Assembly (NCBI RefSeq): GCF_000210295.1
Contig: NC_026737.1
Span: 1,240,001-1,304,000 of the forward strand
From: Trypanosoma brucei gambiense DAL972
Lineage: Eukaryota; Euglenozoa; Kinetoplastea; Trypanosomatida; Trypanosomatidae
Direction: 5' to 3'
Length of the DNA: 64,000 bases
Shown here: positions 58,983 to 64,000 of the stretch, piece by piece
Position numbering within the stretch: position 1 is the stretch's first letter
How the letters are laid out: every line of letters starts with the position of its first letter
Position numbers and translations under genes: made by a program
Notes under the pieces: model-generated
Database searches by the model: none
What the model was told of the DNA's origin: nothing
The model's input: the letters and a program-made list of their open reading frames with translations, nothing else

Positions 58983-60279
58983 GAGGACACCGCGCCACAG
59001 CTGAACATCCTTTTCCCATGTTCCGTCCTTCGCTAGTGGAAGTAAGACCTCCTGATGGACAAATCGAACGAGGTCCACGGCCGCGCGTGGTGGGTGGAGA
59101 CCGCAGGCGAAAATCAGTGTTGCCATCAACTGTGAGGGAACTTTTGTAGCTCCAGTGTTCTTCATTAACTGTCGCACTGCCCCTTTGATTTCTGCTGGTC
59201 CGTAGAGGTATTCGGTCGTGCTCTCGTCGAAGGTCCGCCGCAGTTTTAGCAGCACACAAATCACCTCTTTCGTTGTGAGGGCACTGAGGGGAAGATTCTC
59301 AGCGATGCGCGAGGTTTCGCCTTCCGCTGTCCTTGCTTTTGCGTTGTTACCAACCACACTGCCATCAGGAGACTGGGGGCCGGAGGAACTGAGAATGCCA
59401 CGTGTTTCTGCATGAGTCCTCATTGGTGTCTCCACAACAGTTGAGTGGGGAGAGGATTGATGAGCTTTGCTTTGATATGCATCCCCATCGCGTACTCCAC
59501 GTGTAGCGTGATGCAAATAAACAAGAAGATCCACACGCGAAACCCCGCGTGGGGAGCCGTCACTAAACTGCACTGGTGAGCGGACAAGGACTTCTTGTGC
59601 AACATCGCGAATGAGCTGAGACATTTCCTCCTCGCTCATGCGCATCGACTCTGGTGCTGTGTCATTGTCCATTGTTTCCTCGGCCCGTTGCTGGAGCTGT
59701 TGTTCCACAAAGTGCAGAAACGAACGGAGGTAAGTCCTCTTAAGCTCCTCCATCGGAATGAGACTCATAAAAGGGGCAATAAACCGCACGTCGTGAAGGG
59801 ACGCAGGCGATTCCCGCACGCTTACCACGTCAGCGGGCTCACCGTTGCTCGCGAGAGCACTGTGATATACGAAAGGTATTTCGCTATTTTCATACATCAC
59901 ACGTGCGTGGCCGAGCAGAGCTGCGGCTATTCCCTCCAGATCCGCTGCTGATACCTCACCACCTTTCCCCATCGACCGTAGCTCAGCACTAACCGCCCAC
60001 AATATCCTCTGAACAAGCATCGTGGCACTGTTGCTGTACCGACGGAGATACGGCATCACATTCGACATGAAGGAGAGGGCGTCCGTTTGAAAGAGCCGCT
60101 GACACATGCGGCGCACGTCTACATGATCAGCAAGCAATTGGACCATGGCGGTGTTTTGCCGTTCGACGCACTCTTTAAACACGTCAAGAAGTGCTGGAAT
60201 GAGCTCACGCGGTTGCCGGGCACACAACATAAGGAATGGCCCAAGATGGCGGTCCAGTGCTTCGGTCAGCTTCTGTAAC
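58983..60279. repeat. Unmerged contig overlap, right copy
   Basis: The left-hand end of the second contig, repeating 57586-58882. Confidence 0.9.
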
Positions 60280-60737
60280 TCCTTCGCTCGAGTTTCCGCC
60301 GCATCACCTCCCGTCATGGTCGTTTCTCCTTCTTCCTGTTTCGCCACAGCACTCCCTGAAGACGTAACTGCTGTTGGGAGCCTAGTGACTGGTATGGCGG
60401 CTATTTGCCGCTTGGCGTGCCGCACAAGAAGGGTCTCCACATTATCGTCAATCACGCGCCGGCCGTCCAGCCCGACGGATGAGGCCAGTAAAGCACCTAA
60501 TTGTTTCACTGCGAGGCGACGTGGATACTCACTCCTCGATGTAGTCATGTAGAGAAGGCTGTTTAGGGCGTAGCGTCGACAAACTGCGCGGCGCGCGGCG
60601 ACACTTTTTAGGAGCCACATTCCCAGCAGGCAACGTGCCTTTTCGGGCGAAAGACAATAGTGTTTGTGCAGACAGTGCCAAACATAGCGAGTAATGCGAG
60701 GGCACTGCAACAGCAAGTCGAGAAGCAACACTGGCAT
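58983..60737 (-). CDS. Symplekin-like protein, C-terminal part (right contig copy)
   Basis: 585 codons from Met 60737 (an internal Met, not the real start) to the gap. It begins MPVLLLDLLLQCPRITRYVW, continues with helical repeats typical of symplekin, and carries the symplekin C-domain. Removing the artificial overlap joins it in frame to 57424-57585, giving 638 residues after that Met. In the same frame the sequence is open upstream to a TAG at about 60780, so the junction with the N-terminal part lies between 60608 and about 60780. The N-terminal part is in a different frame. Confidence 0.8.
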
Positions 60738-63157
60738 CTCGCTTCCGTCAGCACCTCCATCATGCGGCAGAGAAAGTGGCTATACACACAAGGGTTTTGT
60801 ATAGAGTCCTCACGGAAGAAGCGCGAAGGACCATCCGTTGCCGACTGTGCCTCTTCACTACCACTTACGCGTTCACGGTGGAAAGAGTCGAGATCGTTTC
60901 CGCCAAACGAGCTACCATCGTCACGTGGCCGCTTGCGGTCAGTTAGCGAACTCTGCATATCCGGTGCCTGCAGCCAGTCAACTGGGTTTTCCGTATCAAT
61001 AGTGAGAACTGCACGTGACTGTAGCTGCATCTCACCCCCCATGTTAGCAAAGGCAGAAGAGGGGGAAACCGCAAACATCAGCGCCTTGCCGTCATGTTCA
61101 TGCACCGGTGCCTGTGCTGAGTATAGCATGAAGAGTACCTGAAGGGCCAGCTGGTACGCCGATGTAAGTGGTGGAACCTTCGCTACTGGGCTCCCTCCTC
61201 TCGTCTTCTGAAAACTACTCGCCGCAGCCAGTTCTTTTTTCAAGCGGGCGCAGACGGCATCTAACGCAGAATCCATCATCGACGAGGGCATCTGAGCGAT
61301 TGTACGGGCAATGAGTGCTTGGGCCTCTCGCACACGACCCTCTTGCGCATCCACCAACAGATCGTATGCGTCAAGTAACGAGAAAAGAGCGGCGCGCTGC
61401 ATTGTGGCAAGACCGGACTCATTGCTGAGCAGTTGTGCACCAGCTGCGTACATTGCCGTGCTTTCCTTCAAGTGCTCCAACAACCTGCCGACGGGAATAT
61501 TTTCCACACCCTGCTGTTCAATACGACGAAGTCGCTGTAGTTCTGCCCTTTGTGCTCGTCGTACTGCTTCATACTGTTGCTGTTGAAGTCCCTGCATGTG
61601 CAGCAACTGAATTCCCTGCTCATTCATAATGTCGAGGCGTGAGATACTCAAGAACACCATCTCTACGAGAGCGTTCGCCGGGAGGGGCCCGACAGTACTC
61701 TTAAGGAGCGTCTCCCGTGGCCCTCCATCGGCACCATCTTCCATAAGCGTTGGGTCATCAAAGTCAGCCGCTGCGCCTTCATTAACTACTGCATCACTGC
61801 TGGGCGCAGGTAATATCTGCTCACACTCACGCAGCCGCGAGGTTGCTGACGAGGACGGTGCCTCTTCCCATTTAGCAGCACAAATGCGGTTATCGCCGCT
61901 AACGTCGGTTGCATTATTACAACGATTCTCAGCACCGACTCCGTCTTGTTGCAAATTCGTAAGTTTGAGTGGGTCGTCAACATCCAATTGCCCACCAAAG
62001 ACACCAATGGCCGCTGTCACCGCACTTTCAATCGAGGGGAACACAGGCAGTTGCCGGTGGACCACTGAAAGCAGCCGGCGAATAGCGCGCTGAGGTCCAG
62101 CGGCGCGAAGCACATCAAACGCTGCCGCCGGTTTTTCCTGTGATTCGGTTCCTGTGGACTCTACAGATTTTTGTTGTTGGAGCACTAAATATTGCTGTAC
62201 GGCCGTCAGCAAGCGGTTCGCTGCGAAACGCCCAACGACAGCAATCGAGTCATCGGTTCCGCGTCCAGCACAATGCCACAGTAGCTCCTCTACTACACGA
62301 AAAGTGCTTACCAGCACTAGTGGCGAAACGGCCGTGCCATGTGCACCATTTGGTTGCGGTGTAACCAACAACCTTCCCTTACCACTGCTGTTATTGGTCA
62401 CATGAGGACGGAGGGCGTCCACTGCAGTGGAAAGGGGCAAAAGCAACCCTTCAACGACCTGGCGCGCCGCCTGCAGGGCAGCTTCATTGCCTGTTCCGTC
62501 TTTCTGCATTTCCTTAACCGCTGCTAATGCCGCGTCCTCACTATTGGATACTTCCAGAAGCGAGAGAAGCAAGACACGCAGACAATCTATCACCTTCAGC
62601 TGCATGGCGGTGTCGTGGCGTTGATGTTGTTTACTTACGAATTCGGAAGCGTTAGAAGGACCAACGAGCCGCTTCGCCATAACGAGCCGGAGGGACTGCA
62701 GTTCCCCACGTAGCGATGTGATGGATGAGCAATCTTCGGACTCATTACTGCTTGGCGGCAGAACTGATTTAAAGGCCACTGCAGCCGTCTGCCGGAAGAG
62801 AGCTGTCACGGCTTCTGTCAGAAGCGAAAACAACTGAACGTCACCTACCGTTGATATCTCGTTAAAAAAGAGCGCAAGAAGAATATAATCATCCACCGCA
62901 AGTTGGCAATTACCGCCCCCAACGTTTGATGCTGTGGCACATAGAATACTCCCGATAGCTTTCATCAGAGAGCACTGCAGCACCACCTGTGAGCTATCGG
63001 CTGCGCTGTACGTGTCGACTAATGTTGTGATGGTTTCTCTTAGTGCTTCACCATCAGCAACGCCCTTGGCTGCGTCTTCAGCGAGCTGTTGGACGGGACT
63101 GAAGTCTACTGCGGCTACCGTTACGGCCTGCCTTGCCGCTTCGATGAAGGCTTCCAT
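60608..63157 (-). CDS. Symplekin-like protein, N-terminal part (frameshifted)
   Basis: An 849-codon frame from ATG 63157, first ATG of the unit. Helical, HEAT-like N-terminus (residues 1-330), a polar linker, then a region with NALVEMVFLSISRLDIMNEQ and a coiled segment with repeated QQQ and RRAQRAELQRL. The last true residues are probably VYSHFLCRMMEVLTEA (near 60750). The remaining roughly 48 codons (RCQCCFSTCCCSALALL...) are a wrong-frame tail over the sequence that encodes MPVLLLDLLLQ in the next ORF. With the frame restored and the overlap removed, the protein would be roughly 1440-1450 aa, somewhat longer than human symplekin (1274). On its own the N-terminal part would not be recognised. 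Confidence 0.75.
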   Translation of the reverse strand: MEAFIEAARQAVTVAAVDFSPVQQLAEDAAKGVADGEALRETITTLVDTYSAADSSQVVLQCSLMKAIGSILCATASNVGGGNCQLAVDDYILLALFFNEISTVGDVQLFSLLTEAVTALFRQTAAVAFKSVLPPSSNESEDCSSITSLRGELQSLRLVMAKRLVGPSNASEFVSKQHQRHDTAMQLKVIDCLRVLLLSLLEVSNSEDAALAAVKEMQKDGTGNEAALQAARQVVEGLLLPLSTAVDALRPHVTNNSSGKGRLLVTPQPNGAHGTAVSPLVLVSTFRVVEELLWHCAGRGTDDSIAVVGRFAANRLLTAVQQYLVLQQQKSVESTGTESQEKPAAAFDVLRAAGPQRAIRRLLSVVHRQLPVFPSIESAVTAAIGVFGGQLDVDDPLKLTNLQQDGVGAENRCNNATDVSGDNRICAAKWEEAPSSSATSRLRECEQILPAPSSDAVVNEGAAADFDDPTLMEDGADGGPRETLLKSTVGPLPANALVEMVFLSISRLDIMNEQGIQLLHMQGLQQQQYEAVRRAQRAELQRLRRIEQQGVENIPVGRLLEHLKESTAMYAAGAQLLSNESGLATMQRAALFSLLDAYDLLVDAQEGRVREAQALIARTIAQMPSSMMDSALDAVCARLKKELAAASSFQKTRGGSPVAKVPPLTSAYQLALQVLFMLYSAQAPVHEHDGKALMFAVSPSSAFANMGGEMQLQSRAVLTIDTENPVDWLQAPDMQSSLTDRKRPRDDGSSFGGNDLDSFHRERVSGSEEAQSATDGPSRFFREDSIQNPCVYSHFLCRMMEVLTEARCQCCFSTCCCSALALLAMFGTVCTNTIVFRPKRHVACWECGS

Positions 63158-63474
63158 GAAGTAAATCCCAACCCCAAACTTCCGTTTACTTCCCGAGAAT
63201 ATCTTTTCAATCGGTTGTAACAGTCCACCAAACTAGCCGGAATTTTGTACGTCTGCTACGTGAGACTGCGGGTTCGAGTGTCCACCCGCGCTTGTATGTG
63301 TGCGCGTCGGGTTTATTCCCCTCCTTAACTTTTTTTGGGCGCACTTGTCTAGTTACGTGCACCTAGACCTGGAAACCAATGTGTTATGTCCGCGTTCCAG
63401 GGGAGGCCACAGCCAATAAAGACAGAGAGAGAGAGCGAGACAAAATAGCGAGGAATCACCTCAAGTACAACATT

Positions 63475-63521
<47 letters not shown>

Positions 63522-64000
63522 AAGAAAAGATGGACAAAAAGTTGTTAATACGCCGTTACAGTTACCACTGATATGTGACGCACTTCTACCTTTTCAGCTC
63601 CCCCCTTTTCTCAGTGTTAATTTTGCTGTAGGATAACGGCTTACAGCTATTCACTCCTCATGGTTCTGTCTCATTTAGCCTAACCTTAAGGTGGGACCGT
63701 GGCTGTGAACGATTGGTATTACAGCAGCAACTCAAGCGAAACAGAGAGAAGAAGAGTGGGTGCTAGTGGAGACCAAAGCCACCGAAAAAAAAAAACAAGT
63801 AATAGTGATAATAACAATAATGATAATAATGAGACAAACAGGGGAAAAAATAAATAACAAGAGGGAAAGACAAATCACTGATCATCTGGTAACGTGGGGA
63901 AGAGAAATGCCACCTCTCTCTTTTATTTTTTTGATGCTTTATTCTCTCTCCGCTTACTACACAATGGCTAATGACGACTGGGCTGAGGGAGTGCAAACCT
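63158..64000. other. Intergenic, 5' region of the symplekin-like gene
   Basis: Contains the leader and splice signals of the symplekin-like gene and probably the 3' UTR of the next gene beyond the window. TG and GA microsatellites and AAT repeats are visible; no ORF with coding character. Confidence 0.45.
63479..63520. repeat. (TG)21 microsatellite
   Basis: An uninterrupted 42-bp TG run. Confidence 0.97.

Noticed and set aside
57424..59259. A second symplekin-like paralogue
   Set aside because: The sequence repeats the neighbour exactly with a constant offset and ends at a 100-N gap, so it is an assembly artefact; the frame through the N has no meaning.
63479..63520. Tandem repeats as a possible CRISPR or satellite array
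   Set aside because: All tandem repeats seen are di- or trinucleotide microsatellites typical of kinetoplastid spacers.

Overview
This window looks like a kinetoplastid nuclear chromosome, most likely Trypanosoma brucei or a close relative. No gene has a recognisable intron. Genes are preceded by polypyrimidine tracts and a first AG that fit spliced-leader trans-splicing, and intergenic DNA is rich in TA, CA, CT and AAT microsatellites. The amino-acid transporter array and the gene neighbourhood remind me of the distal part of T. brucei chromosome 8; that is recall and was not checked. A 100-N gap flanked by an unmerged overlap shows this is a draft assembly.

Every protein gene I accept is on the minus strand, so the window is one directional gene cluster read from right to left. 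Its left end carries two Pol III genes: tRNA-Val(CAC) and a tRNA-like RNA with a 9-nt anticodon loop. They lie where the cluster appears to end.

Layout from left to right. 0.2-0.4 kb: the two Pol III genes. 2.5-12.8 kb: a MYND-finger protein, the GINS subunit PSF3, two tandem paralogues of unknown function, a transportin-like importin and a mitochondrial PPR-like protein. 13.9-22.7 kb: a divergent amino-acid transporter, a LAG1-type ceramide synthase, a hypothetical protein and a cullin. 23.5-30.4 kb: four small single-pass membrane proteins that share short motifs, with a distant fifth member at 56 kb. 32.1-39.7 kb: four AAAP amino-acid transporters in an A-B-A-B tandem array with mosaic sequences. 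41.6-57 kb: a RING-CH membrane E3 ligase, a CorA-like protein lacking GMN, a Q-rich hypothetical protein, a mitochondrial enoyl-CoA isomerase and the fifth small membrane protein. 57.4-63.2 kb: a symplekin-like gene broken by an apparent frameshift and by an assembly duplication.

The genes do not form one pathway, as expected for trypanosome polycistrons. Locally, however, two membrane-protein families have expanded side by side: the transporters and the small proteins carrying a VYG-type motif. The second family is the best candidate for something undescribed. Several apparent ORF starts use non-ATG codons or lie upstream of the likely splice acceptor; I moved these starts inward and say so in each entry.
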